Below are positions 51,193 through 58,791 of a stretch of 64,000 bases of DNA, one piece after another (position 1 is the first letter of the stretch; every line of letters begins with the position of its first letter). The translations under genes and the position numbers were made by a program. The stretch is from the NCBI GenBank assembly GCA_944325415.1, contig CALUZW010000006.1, positions 62,001 through 126,000 on the forward strand, written 5' to 3'. This DNA is from an uncultured Bacteroidales bacterium. Lineage in GTDB: Bacteria; Bacteroidota; Bacteroidia; Bacteroidales; UBA11471. The notes below the pieces were generated by a model that did not search any database, was not told where the DNA came from, and saw only the letters and a list, made by a program, of their open reading frames with translations.

Positions 51193-51208
51193 CAAAATCT
51201 TTTGACTT

Positions 51209-51640
51209 ATGGATATCTGGATAATTAACGGTCCCAATCTCAACTTGTTGGGAAAACGCGAGAAGGGCGTTTACGGGGAACTCTCTTTTGAGTCGTATCT
51301 GGAAACGCTTCGGGCCCGCTATCCGCAACACCGGCTGCACTACTACCAGTCGAATGTGGAGGGTGAGTTGATAAACAAAATCCACGAATGTGGGTTTTTG
51401 CCGGTAGGTATCGTTCTCAATGCGGGAGCCTACACCCACACTTCGATAGCCCTTTCCGATGCCATACGGGCCGTACCGGCGCCGGTGGTCGAGGTACACA
51501 TTTCCAATATCCATGCCCGTGAGGCCTATCGGCACGTGTCGATGATTGCCGCTGCCTGTGCGGGTTCGGTGGTAGGCTTCGGGCTCGACTCTTACCGCCT
51601 GGCCGTTGAGGCGCTGATTGAAAAAGAAGCAAACAAGTAA
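51209..51640 (+). CDS. aroQ: 3-dehydroquinate dehydratase, type II
   Basis: A 143-residue small dodecameric dehydratase of the shikimate pathway (3-dehydroquinate to 3-dehydroshikimate). Family motifs are clear: Asn-Gly-Pro-Asn-Leu-Asn-Leu-Leu-Gly near 6-14, with the flexible-loop Arg and catalytic Tyr in the Lys-Arg-Glu-Lys-Gly-Val-Tyr-Gly stretch, Asn-Ala-Gly-Ala-Tyr-Thr-His, His-Ile-Ser-Asn-Ile-His-Ala-Arg-Glu near 98-106, and Gly-Phe-Gly-Leu-Asp-Ser-Tyr. It leads the plus-strand operon with pyk 14 bases behind. aroK lies about 5 kb away as a separate unit. Confidence 0.97.
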   Translation: MDIWIINGPNLNLLGKREKGVYGELSFESYLETLRARYPQHRLHYYQSNVEGELINKIHECGFLPVGIVLNAGAYTHTSIALSDAIRAVPAPVVEVHISNIHAREAYRHVSMIAAACAGSVVGFGLDSYRLAVEALIEKEANK

Positions 51641-51654
51641 ACCTTATCCTATAT

Positions 51655-53124
51655 ATGATAACTTCAAAGCAGACTAAGATTGTCGCTACGGTTTCGGACA
51701 AGCGTTGCGATGTAGACTTCGTGCGCGCGTTGTACGAAAACGGAATGAATGTGGTGCGAATGAACTCGGCTCACCTCAATGCCGAAGGGTTTGACCGTAT
51801 TATCAACAACGTGAGAGCTGTCTCCAATACGATAGCCATTCTCATGGATACCAAAGGTCCCGAGGTGAGAACGACCTTTATCGAGAACGACGGGACCATC
51901 ACCTTTACGGCCGGCGATATCGTGCGCATGACCGGTAACCCCGATGCCTATACTACTCATGAGCAGATTAACGTGTCGTATGTCGATTTCACCAAAGACC
52001 TTTCGGTCGACAGTGTGGTACTCATCGACGATGGCGAGCTAGAATTCCGTGTACTCGAAAAGCACGAAGACTATCTTCTGTGTGTCGCACAGAATGCCGG
52101 CGAACTGGGTTCGCGCAAGAGTGTCAACGTGCCCGGCGTGCGCATCAACCTGCCTGCCCTCACCGAGAAAGACCGTCGCAACATTCTCTACGCCATCGAG
52201 AAAGATATCGACTTTATAGCCCACTCGTTTGTGCGCAACCGTCAGGACGTGCTGGCCATACAGGAGATACTCGATGCCCACAACAGCAAGATAAAGATTA
52301 TCGCCAAAATCGAGAACCAGGAGGGTGTCGACAATATCGACGAGATACTCGAAGTTGCTTACGGCGTGATGATAGCCCGTGGCGACCTCGGTATTGAAGT
52401 GCCCCAGGAGAAGATTCCCGGCATACAGCGTCGCCTCATCAAGAAGTGTGTGCAGGCCAAGAAGCCCGTCATCGTGGCTACGCAGATGCTCCACTCGATG
52501 ATAAAGAATCCCCGTCCCACCCGTGCCGAGGTAACCGATATCGCCAACGCCATCTATTACCGCACCGATGCCCTCATGCTCAGTGGCGAGACCGCCTACG
52601 GAAAATATCCCGTCGAGGCCATTGCCACCATGTCGCGCATTGCCAAGGAGGCCGAGCTCACCAAGTTGTCCGACAACGACATACAGGTCAATGTCGAAGG
52701 CGAAGTCATCGATACCACTTCGTTCCTGGCCAAGCACGCCGTAGAGTCGGCCAAGGTACTCGGCGTAAAAGCCATTGTTACCGACAGCTATACCGGCCGC
52801 ACGGCCCGCAACCTGGCTGCCTATCGCGGACAGGACCCCGTCCTGGCCATCTGTTACAGCGAGCGCACGATGCGTCAACTGGCCCTTTCCTACGGTGTCA
52901 TCGCCTTCTACCAGCACGAGATGTCGACCTCGCGGGAGTATCTCTTCAAAGGGCTCTCCTCGCTGATAGAGAACGGCATGATAACCCGCGACGACATCAT
53001 CGCCTATATCGGTGGTGCCTTCGGCGAAGGCTCGGGAAGCTCGTTCCTCGAAATAAACAGAGCCGGTCTCGTACTCAAAGGCTACGACCGCTATATCCTG
53101 CCCAACCTCGAAGACGTGTGCTGA
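51655..53124 (+). CDS. pyk: Pyruvate kinase
   Basis: A 489-residue glycolytic enzyme converting phosphoenolpyruvate and ADP to pyruvate and ATP. It shows the N-terminal barrel with Arg-Met-Asn-Ser-Ala-His near 34-39 and Asp-Thr-Lys-Gly-Pro-Glu-Val-Arg near 64-71, the catalytic Lys in Ile-Ile-Ala-Lys-Ile-Glu-Asn, the metal ligands in Ala-Arg-Gly-Asp-Leu-Gly, and a C-terminal allosteric-type domain with Thr-Asp-Ser-Tyr-Thr-Gly-Arg-Thr-Ala-Arg. Length typical. It is followed by the O-methyltransferase gene after one base. Confidence 0.98.
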   Translation: MITSKQTKIVATVSDKRCDVDFVRALYENGMNVVRMNSAHLNAEGFDRIINNVRAVSNTIAILMDTKGPEVRTTFIENDGTITFTAGDIVRMTGNPDAYTTHEQINVSYVDFTKDLSVDSVVLIDDGELEFRVLEKHEDYLLCVAQNAGELGSRKSVNVPGVRINLPALTEKDRRNILYAIEKDIDFIAHSFVRNRQDVLAIQEILDAHNSKIKIIAKIENQEGVDNIDEILEVAYGVMIARGDLGIEVPQEKIPGIQRRLIKKCVQAKKPVIVATQMLHSMIKNPRPTRAEVTDIANAIYYRTDALMLSGETAYGKYPVEAIATMSRIAKEAELTKLSDNDIQVNVEGEVIDTTSFLAKHAVESAKVLGVKAIVTDSYTGRTARNLAAYRGQDPVLAICYSERTMRQLALSYGVIAFYQHEMSTSREYLFKGLSSLIENGMITRDDIIAYIGGAFGEGSGSSFLEINRAGLVLKGYDRYILPNLEDVC

Positions 53125-53125
53125 G

Positions 53126-53773
53126 ATGGCCGAAGAGGATTTACAGGCATATATCCTTTCGCACATCGACGCCGAGGGCGACCTGCTGGCCCGTCTGAGT
53201 CGTGATACCCACATACACTCCCTGCGGCCCCGCATGATGTCGGGGCACTTGCAGGGGCGTATTCTCAAAATGATATGCCGCATGCAGCGGCCGCGGCGTA
53301 TTCTCGAAATAGGCACCTTTACGGGATATTCCACTTTGTGTCTGGCCGAGGGTATGCCCCCCGATGCCGAGCTGCATACGGTCGAAATCGACGATGAGAT
53401 AGAAGACTTCACACGGGCACATCTCTCGCAGTCGCCCGTGGCCGGCCGCATACACCTGCACATGGGCGATGCTTTCGATGTCGTGCCGCAGCTCGAAGGC
53501 CTCTTCGACCTGGTCTTTATCGATGCCGACAAGCGGCGCTACTCCGACTATTACGACATGGTCTTCGACCGGGTAACGCCCGGCGGTGTGATACTGGCCG
53601 ACAATACGCTGTGGGACAACAAGGTGTGCGACGGCCATTCGCACGACACGCAGACCCGCGCCGTCATGGCCTTCAACGATAAGATAGCCGCCGACAACCG
53701 CATCGAGAAAGTGATCCTGCCCCTGCGCGACGGTCTCACCGTCATGTGGAAAAAATTCGACCCTACATTTTGA
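53126..53773 (+). CDS. O-methyltransferase, caffeoyl-CoA/catechol type
   Basis: A 215-residue SAM-dependent class I methyltransferase of the Methyltransf_3 family. The SAM site is Glu-Ile-Gly-Thr-Phe-Thr-Gly-Tyr-Ser-Thr near 61-70, and Phe-Ile-Asp-Ala-Asp-Lys near 129-134 holds the metal-ligand Asp, followed by Asp-Asn-Thr-Leu-Trp further on. The natural substrate in Bacteroidota is unknown. The ATG follows the pyk stop after one base, so the two are translationally close. Confidence 0.93.
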   Translation: MAEEDLQAYILSHIDAEGDLLARLSRDTHIHSLRPRMMSGHLQGRILKMICRMQRPRRILEIGTFTGYSTLCLAEGMPPDAELHTVEIDDEIEDFTRAHLSQSPVAGRIHLHMGDAFDVVPQLEGLFDLVFIDADKRRYSDYYDMVFDRVTPGGVILADNTLWDNKVCDGHSHDTQTRAVMAFNDKIAADNRIEKVILPLRDGLTVMWKKFDPTF

Positions 53774-53828
53774 TTTCTCGTCGGGAAGATGTATCTTCGA
53801 CCCGAAACCTCAAATCCTGAATCATCCT

Positions 53829-54164
53829 ATGGAAACGACCCGCCAAAACAAAATAAGCCGTCTGTTGCAGAAAGAGCTCAGCGAGATATTCCGCCAGGAA
53901 ACCAGCAAGACCCACGGTGTACTCGTGTCGGTGAGCGTGGTGCGTGTAAGTCCCGATTTGAGCGTGGCAAAAGCCTACCTGAGCATATTCCCCTCGGAAA
54001 AGTCGGCCGAGATACTCCAATCGATACAGAGCAGTGCCAAGACCATACGTTATGAGCTGGCCTCGCGGGTACGCTACCAGTTGCGCAAGACCCCCGAGCT
54101 GATGTTCTTCCTCGACGACTCGCTCGACTATATCGAGAATATCGACGCCCTTCTTCAAAAATAA
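53829..54164 (+). CDS. rbfA: Ribosome-binding factor A
   Basis: A 111-residue KH-fold protein that binds immature 30S subunits during 16S rRNA processing. The start Met-Glu-Thr-Thr-Arg-Gln-Asn-Lys-Ile-Ser-Arg-Leu-Leu-Gln-Lys-Glu-Leu and the Val-Ser-Pro-Asp-Leu-Ser-Val-Ala-Lys-Ala-Tyr-Leu-Ser and Leu-Arg-Lys-Thr-Pro-Glu-Leu segments match RbfA, and the last helix ends near Asp-Tyr-Ile-Glu. It sits between the O-methyltransferase and the LolC/E-like permease in the same operon (55- and 15-base gaps). Confidence 0.95.
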   Translation: METTRQNKISRLLQKELSEIFRQETSKTHGVLVSVSVVRVSPDLSVAKAYLSIFPSEKSAEILQSIQSSAKTIRYELASRVRYQLRKTPELMFFLDDSLDYIENIDALLQK

Positions 54165-54179
54165 CCTCCCCTCACGCTT

Positions 54180-55436
54180 ATGCCTCTTGCGCTGAAAATA
54201 GCAGGGAGGTATCTCTTCTCCCGTAAATCGCACAGTGCCATCAATCTCATATCGCTGGTATCGGTGCTGGGTGTGGCCGTAACGACGATGGCCATCATCT
54301 GCACGCTGTCGGTCTACAACGGATTTCAGGACGTGGTCTTCTCGCTCTGCTCGCGTCTCGACCCGCCCGTGAAGGTAGAGCCCGTAAAGGGGAAAACCCT
54401 CGACACCCGGGCCCCCGAGATGGTGGCTCTGGAAGGGTGGCGCGATGAGGTGGCAGCGGTAGTTCCCGTCGTAGAGGAGAATGCTCTTGCCGTCTTCGGC
54501 AACCATCAGATGCCGGTCTTTCTCAAAGGGGTGGGAGAGAATTATGCCCAGGTTCATACCCGTCTCGACGAGACCCTGCTCGATGGCGAGTTCATGCTCA
54601 ACGACACGGCCGGCTGTTACATAGCCTTGGGAGCCGGTGTGGCGTCGCGCCTCGAAACCGGCCCGTTCTTTTCACGTCCCATACGCATCTACTCACCCCG
54701 GCGCAACGTGCGGGTGAATATGGCAAATCCCTCCTCTTCGTTCAGGGAGAGGGAGACCTTTGCCTCGGCGGTTTTTGCTGTCAACCAGCAGGAGTACGAC
54801 GAGTCGTGGGTGCTGGCTCCGCTCGCTTTGGTGCGGGAGCTTTACGACTATACAACCGAAGCCTCGGCCCTCGAACTGCGCCTGCACGACGGAGTCGATG
54901 AGGCCGCCTTTGCCGCGCGCCTGCAAGAGTATCTGGGCGATGGCTATCGTGTCTCCGACCGCTTGCAGCAGCAGGCCTCGGCCTACAACATGATGCAGAT
55001 AGAGAAGTGGATTACCTTTCTCATCTTGCTTTTTATCCTCCTTATTGCCACCTTCAACGTCATCGGCTCGCTCTCGATGCTCATCATCGACAAGCAGGCC
55101 GATATACACACCCTGCACAGTCTGGGCGCCGACGACGCGCTCATTTCGCGCATCTTCTGGATTGAGGGGTGGCTCATCTCTGCCATCGGTGCCGGCGGCG
55201 GTCTGTTGCTGGGTATCGGCCTGTGCTGGGTGCAGCAGACATTCGGTCTCTTGCGCATGGGCGGTGTGCCCGGCACGTTTGTGGTCGATGCCTATCCGGT
55301 GCATTTCCTGTGGAGCGATGCCGGGGTGGTACTGCTGGCGGTGGTGGCCCTCGGTTTTGTCGCTTCCTGGATTCCGGTGCGGTATCTGCGGCGGCGATGG
55401 CTGTCGCGCGCCGACGAAGTCGTTTCTGCCGATTGA
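54180..55436 (+). CDS. ABC transporter permease of the LolC/LolE (MacB/FtsX) family
   Basis: A 418-residue inner-membrane permease. The layout is one N-terminal membrane segment (about 18-40, after Ile-Ala-Gly-Arg-Tyr-Leu-Phe-Ser-Arg-Lys-Ser), a large periplasmic MacB_PCD domain (about 45-260), and three more segments (about 275-300, 325-345, 375-400) with the FtsX domain's Ile-Thr-Phe-Leu-Ile-Leu-Leu-Phe and Ser-Met-Leu-Ile-Ile-Asp-Lys. LolC/E proteins extract lipoproteins from the inner membrane for the Lol pathway. No ATPase (LolD) gene is adjacent. It is separated by 60 bases from a lipoprotein gene, which is suggestive but not proof of a shared role. Confidence 0.9.
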   Translation: MPLALKIAGRYLFSRKSHSAINLISLVSVLGVAVTTMAIICTLSVYNGFQDVVFSLCSRLDPPVKVEPVKGKTLDTRAPEMVALEGWRDEVAAVVPVVEENALAVFGNHQMPVFLKGVGENYAQVHTRLDETLLDGEFMLNDTAGCYIALGAGVASRLETGPFFSRPIRIYSPRRNVRVNMANPSSSFRERETFASAVFAVNQQEYDESWVLAPLALVRELYDYTTEASALELRLHDGVDEAAFAARLQEYLGDGYRVSDRLQQQASAYNMMQIEKWITFLILLFILLIATFNVIGSLSMLIIDKQADIHTLHSLGADDALISRIFWIEGWLISAIGAGGGLLLGIGLCWVQQTFGLLRMGGVPGTFVVDAYPVHFLWSDAGVVLLAVVALGFVASWIPVRYLRRRWLSRADEVVSAD

Positions 55437-55496
55437 CAGGGAATTTATGGGAAACAAATATTGAGAAATAAAATTATACACTAAAAGCAACTGATT

Positions 55497-57221
55497 ATGA
55501 AAAAATGGTTCTGGGCACTCTGTTTGCCATTGATGATGTTCTCTTGCGATTTCTTTTCAGACGGAGAAGACGATGATGATGGTCTTATCATAGATCCGCC
55601 TTTGGATTTTTCTTTTGTCTATGACCTTCAAGCGATAGCGGGTGATACCCTCACGCTGACCACCTACACGCGGCTGGTCGACCCGAAGATTTATCTCGAC
55701 GATATGCTGATGAACGATGTTACCGTGGTAGACCGTCTCCCGGCCGGTAACGGAGATGGAAATGTGCCGGTTGTCAGCCCCAGCGGGGCGTATTATATAA
55801 AGGTGAAGTTGTCTGATTCGTTGAAGGGTCAGTATGAACTGAGAATCGAAGCCTCACGTGCCGACGCGCCCGATGCAGGAGAACTGAATCTCTTGCTCGG
55901 ATATGTGGGTATTTATGAGATGCAGGCCGACGACTTGGGTGAGTTCCACATGGGGCAACCGGCGTGGGTCGACCTCTCCGATGCCCAAGCTCTGATCGAA
56001 ATGGTCGAGCCTCACCCCGAAAAGAAGATTCGTAGCGGTGCGAAATTTACGGCACACGGTACGCTCGACACTCTCATGTGCTTCGATGCTCAGCAGCAGC
56101 GTCTGCCGAAGGCTCGTCTTTACGCATTTCATAAAATCTCGGCTCGCTATGTCTATGCCACTCTCACCTATGTGTCGAATGTCGATACGATATATTCCGA
56201 GATGAACGATTATATCGCCTATCGCGAGCCGTCTGAGGTAACCCGACCGGTTATCCTACTGCCCGAGAATGGCCTTGTCTTGTCGTTGGAAGATGCGGCC
56301 GGAGCCTATCCGTCGGCCTTCTACAACATGTACCGGGTGCAGTTCCGTTGCGAGTCCGACGATGAATTCTATTTCATGCCCGAATATGAGTGGAGCCCCT
56401 CGGTGACCGATGCTCCCATTTACCGTCTGCGGGTCGACCGGGACCTTCTCTCCATGATTTCCCTGCCGATGGAGGCCGAAGAGTTTGACTGGCAGTCGCG
56501 TCGGGTGGTGGAGGTAGAACAGGTCTATGACGGAGGTGTGGGAGCGGCCAACACGGCTTCGTTCTCGTGGCAGGTCTACGACGGAAAGATTGTCCTGAAC
56601 GAGTCGACGCTTCTCGACGGTGAGGCAGTGTGCACGATTCAGCCCAACAGCGGTACCCCGTCGTCGGGTTTCGCCGGTACGCCGTCGGTGTTCGTTTCGC
56701 CGCAAGGAGCCCTTTGCACGTTGCGCCGTACGTCCAAGGGGTATTACCAGACCGAGAAGTTGGGCTCTTCGAGCGGTTCTTATCGCTGGTACACCCATCA
56801 CCAGTATTTCGATTTTGAGCCGGGCAGCTTTATCGTCGTTACCCGCACGACCGACAATGTGTATATTTCTGCTTCCAATCGCTATTACAGTTGGACGGCC
56901 GACGGCAACGTGGTGTCGACCGACTGTCAAGCCTATGACGAAAGTTTCATTGTGGCCAAGAACTACTATCCCTATGCCGACAGCTATCTGTATTCGACGG
57001 CAACGGAGGGGCTTTTCCGCACCCGTCTTGATGACCGCAGTGAGCGGAGCCTGGTATTGCCGGCTTCCGAAGGAGAGATTGCCCAGGTAGAGATGTCGGG
57101 CGAACGCGCTCTGATTATTACCCGCGATGGTGCCTTCTTCCTGAACGACGGGCAGGATACGCATGCTATCGAGCCTGAGGGAGGCTGGGGCCTCTCGGGC
57201 TACGGTGTGCTGGTTCGGTAA
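55497..57221 (+). CDS. Large lipoprotein of unknown function
   Basis: A 574-residue lipoprotein: signal peptide with lipobox Met-Met-Phe-Ser-Cys (Cys17), then an acidic stretch Gly-Glu-Asp-Asp-Asp-Asp-Gly (about 23-29), the kind of signal linked to surface display of Bacteroidota lipoproteins. The rest is beta-rich with many Tyr, Trp and Ser residues and no membrane segments; its C-terminal half has recurring short strands of the type seen in beta-propellers, but I could not place repeats with confidence. I do not recognise the family. It is the last gene of the plus-strand run after the LolC/E-like permease, followed by a hairpin. Confidence 0.85.
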   Translation: MKKWFWALCLPLMMFSCDFFSDGEDDDDGLIIDPPLDFSFVYDLQAIAGDTLTLTTYTRLVDPKIYLDDMLMNDVTVVDRLPAGNGDGNVPVVSPSGAYYIKVKLSDSLKGQYELRIEASRADAPDAGELNLLLGYVGIYEMQADDLGEFHMGQPAWVDLSDAQALIEMVEPHPEKKIRSGAKFTAHGTLDTLMCFDAQQQRLPKARLYAFHKISARYVYATLTYVSNVDTIYSEMNDYIAYREPSEVTRPVILLPENGLVLSLEDAAGAYPSAFYNMYRVQFRCESDDEFYFMPEYEWSPSVTDAPIYRLRVDRDLLSMISLPMEAEEFDWQSRRVVEVEQVYDGGVGAANTASFSWQVYDGKIVLNESTLLDGEAVCTIQPNSGTPSSGFAGTPSVFVSPQGALCTLRRTSKGYYQTEKLGSSSGSYRWYTHHQYFDFEPGSFIVVTRTTDNVYISASNRYYSWTADGNVVSTDCQAYDESFIVAKNYYPYADSYLYSTATEGLFRTRLDDRSERSLVLPASEGEIAQVEMSGERALIITRDGAFFLNDGQDTHAIEPEGGWGLSGYGVLVR

Positions 57222-57245
57222 TTGTCTTGCGGAAGAGCATGAAAC

Positions 57246-57289
57246 CCAAAGAAGGGGGTCGCCTCGACAGAGGCGACCCCCTTCTTTGG
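57246..57289 (+). terminator. Perfect 20-bp hairpin after the lipoprotein gene
   Basis: A 20-bp perfect stem (57246-57265 with 57270-57289) around a GACA loop, 24 bases past the lipoprotein stop. No T-run follows, so it could be a terminator-like hairpin, a 3'-end stabiliser, or a binding site; terminator is the default call. Confidence 0.6.
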
Positions 57290-57455
57290 TGTGGAGTAAG
57301 CGATGGGATTCCGCACTTCTGTGATGTGTCTGCCGGCTTTCCCGTCTCGCCTTGTCTCGACAAGCTCTCTCGTGACGCGAAGGAAGCGTGGCGGGGTGAC
57401 ATTGTGTTCACAGGCGAGTCTTGTTCTGTCCCGGTTGGGGCGGAGACATTGGCAG

Positions 57456-57496
57456 AAAAAATATGGCCCCGGATACTCTCCGGGGCCATATTTTTT
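57456..57496. terminator. Bidirectional terminator before the HIT gene end
   Basis: An 18-bp perfect stem (57456-57473 with 57479-57496) with a 5-base loop and A- and T-runs built into the arms, followed by more T. Suited to end transcripts from both directions. Confidence 0.85.
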
Positions 57497-57688
57497 TTTC
57501 TCTCTCTCTCTCTTTGAAGTGGTTTTTTCGAAAAGAGAACGCCGGGCTTTTATGGGGTTGGCGTGGATATTGTTCCTATCGTGTAGCGATGGCCGCCGAT
57601 GATGTTTTCGTTGTCGGCGGGAGGTTTCTTTCTTGCCGGCTTCCTTTCCTTTATGACGGAGCCGGCCTGTCACAAGAGGGCGGCGAGG

Positions 57689-58084
57689 CTATTTCATTTC
57701 GGCCGCGATGGCGGCGGCGATGGCCTGCATCTCTTCGGGAGCCAGTGCCAGTTTGGGGTTGGAGATAATCATGTCGCTCTCTTTGTTGATGGGTATGAGG
57801 TGTATGTGGGTGTGCGGCACTTCGAGACCCATCACGGCCACGCCGACGCGTTGGCAGGGAATTGCCTTTTCGATGGCGTGGGCCACTTTCTTGGCAAAGA
57901 GTTGCAGCGAGACGTAGGCTTCGTCGTCCATGGCGAAGAGATAGTCGCCCTCGGCTTTGGGAATGACCAGGGTGTGGCCTTTGGCGAGGGGGTTGATGTC
58001 GAGGAAGGCGAAGTTTCTTTCGTCTTCGGCTATTTTGTAGCAGGGTATTTCTCCGGCTACGATGCGGCTGAACAGGGTAGGCAT
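57689..58084 (-). CDS. HIT-family (histidine triad) nucleotide-binding protein
   Basis: A 131-residue HINT-like protein. The histidine triad His91-Thr-His93-Ile-His95 gives the HxHxH nucleotide-binding and catalytic site, and the N-terminal Phe-Ser-Arg-Ile-Val-Ala-Gly-Glu-Ile-Pro is characteristic. Members hydrolyse adenosine phosphoramidates or dinucleotides; the true substrate is unknown. It lies 58 bases after greA on the same strand, so the two are probably cotranscribed, as is common in Bacteroidota. Confidence 0.95.
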   Translation of the reverse strand: MPTLFSRIVAGEIPCYKIAEDERNFAFLDINPLAKGHTLVIPKAEGDYLFAMDDEAYVSLQLFAKKVAHAIEKAIPCQRVGVAVMGLEVPHTHIHLIPINKESDMIISNPKLALAPEEMQAIAAAIAAEMK

Positions 58085-58142
58085 ATCACAATCGTTTTTT
58101 AATAAGAGGTACGGCGTGCTTTTCCATAAAAGCGGTCGCGCC

Positions 58143-58613
58143 TTAGATAGAAATGTTTACAATCTCGAAGGTCATCGTTCCCGAGGGCACCTTGATTTCG
58201 ACGATGTCGCCGATTTGTTTGCCCAGCAGGCCTTGGGCGATAGGAGTACTCGATGCGATTTTTCCCTCTTTGAGGTTGGCTTCGCTTTCGGTGACGATGG
58301 TGTATTCCATGGTCATGTTGTTTTTGGTGTTCCGTATTTTTACGCGGTTCAGAATCTGTACCGTGTGGGTATTCAACTTCGAGTCGTCGATGATACGGGC
58401 GTTGGCCACTTTGTCTTTCAGCTGCGAAATTTTCATTTCGAGCAGGCCTTGTGCCTCCTTGGCAGCGTCGTATTCGGCGTTTTCCGACAGGTCGCCTTTA
58501 TCGCGGGCTTCGGCGATTTGACGCGAGATTTCGGGACGTTTTACCGATTCGAGATAGTTAATCTCTTCCATCATTTTTTTATAACCTTCTTCGGTCATGT
58601 ACACGATAGCCAT
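58143..58613 (-). CDS. greA: Transcript cleavage factor GreA
   Basis: A 156-residue secondary-channel factor that makes backtracked RNA polymerase cut its transcript. The N-terminal coiled coil (about 1-75) has the tip acidic residues in Glu-Asn-Ala-Glu-Tyr (about 51-55), and the C-terminal FKBP-like domain (about 80-156) has Ile-Ala-Ser-Ser-Thr-Pro-Ile-Ala-Gln-Gly-Leu-Leu-Gly. Length typical. A near-match promoter box (TATCTTCG on the minus strand, 58734-58741) lies upstream. Confidence 0.96.
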   Translation of the reverse strand: MAIVYMTEEGYKKMMEEINYLESVKRPEISRQIAEARDKGDLSENAEYDAAKEAQGLLEMKISQLKDKVANARIIDDSKLNTHTVQILNRVKIRNTKNNMTMEYTIVTESEANLKEGKIASSTPIAQGLLGKQIGDIVEIKVPSGTMTFEIVNISI

Positions 58614-58791
58614 AAGAAATTTCTCCTATACTTTGATTTTGGGCATTATTGTTGAGTTTGTATGCGATAGGGGATAACAAAAAAGAATCCCGGTTGTGTA
58701 CAACCGGAACTCTCCGTTTTCCTATCAATATGTGGCGAAGATAAATCCTTTTTTTTGATATTCCAAATAAAAAGGATAAAATCGAACGCAA

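Larger units (their letters stand above)
57222..57688. other. Convergent intergenic region with two strong hairpins
   Basis: 467 bases between the lipoprotein gene and the HIT gene. It holds two perfect inverted repeats (57246-57289 and 57456-57496), described separately, and short open frames that look like chance. No promoter box or RNA gene was seen between the hairpins. Confidence 0.7.

Noticed and set aside
52039..53532. 497-codon minus-strand open frame opposite pyk and the O-methyltransferase gene
   Set aside because: Crosses two real genes on the other strand and shows no protein family features.
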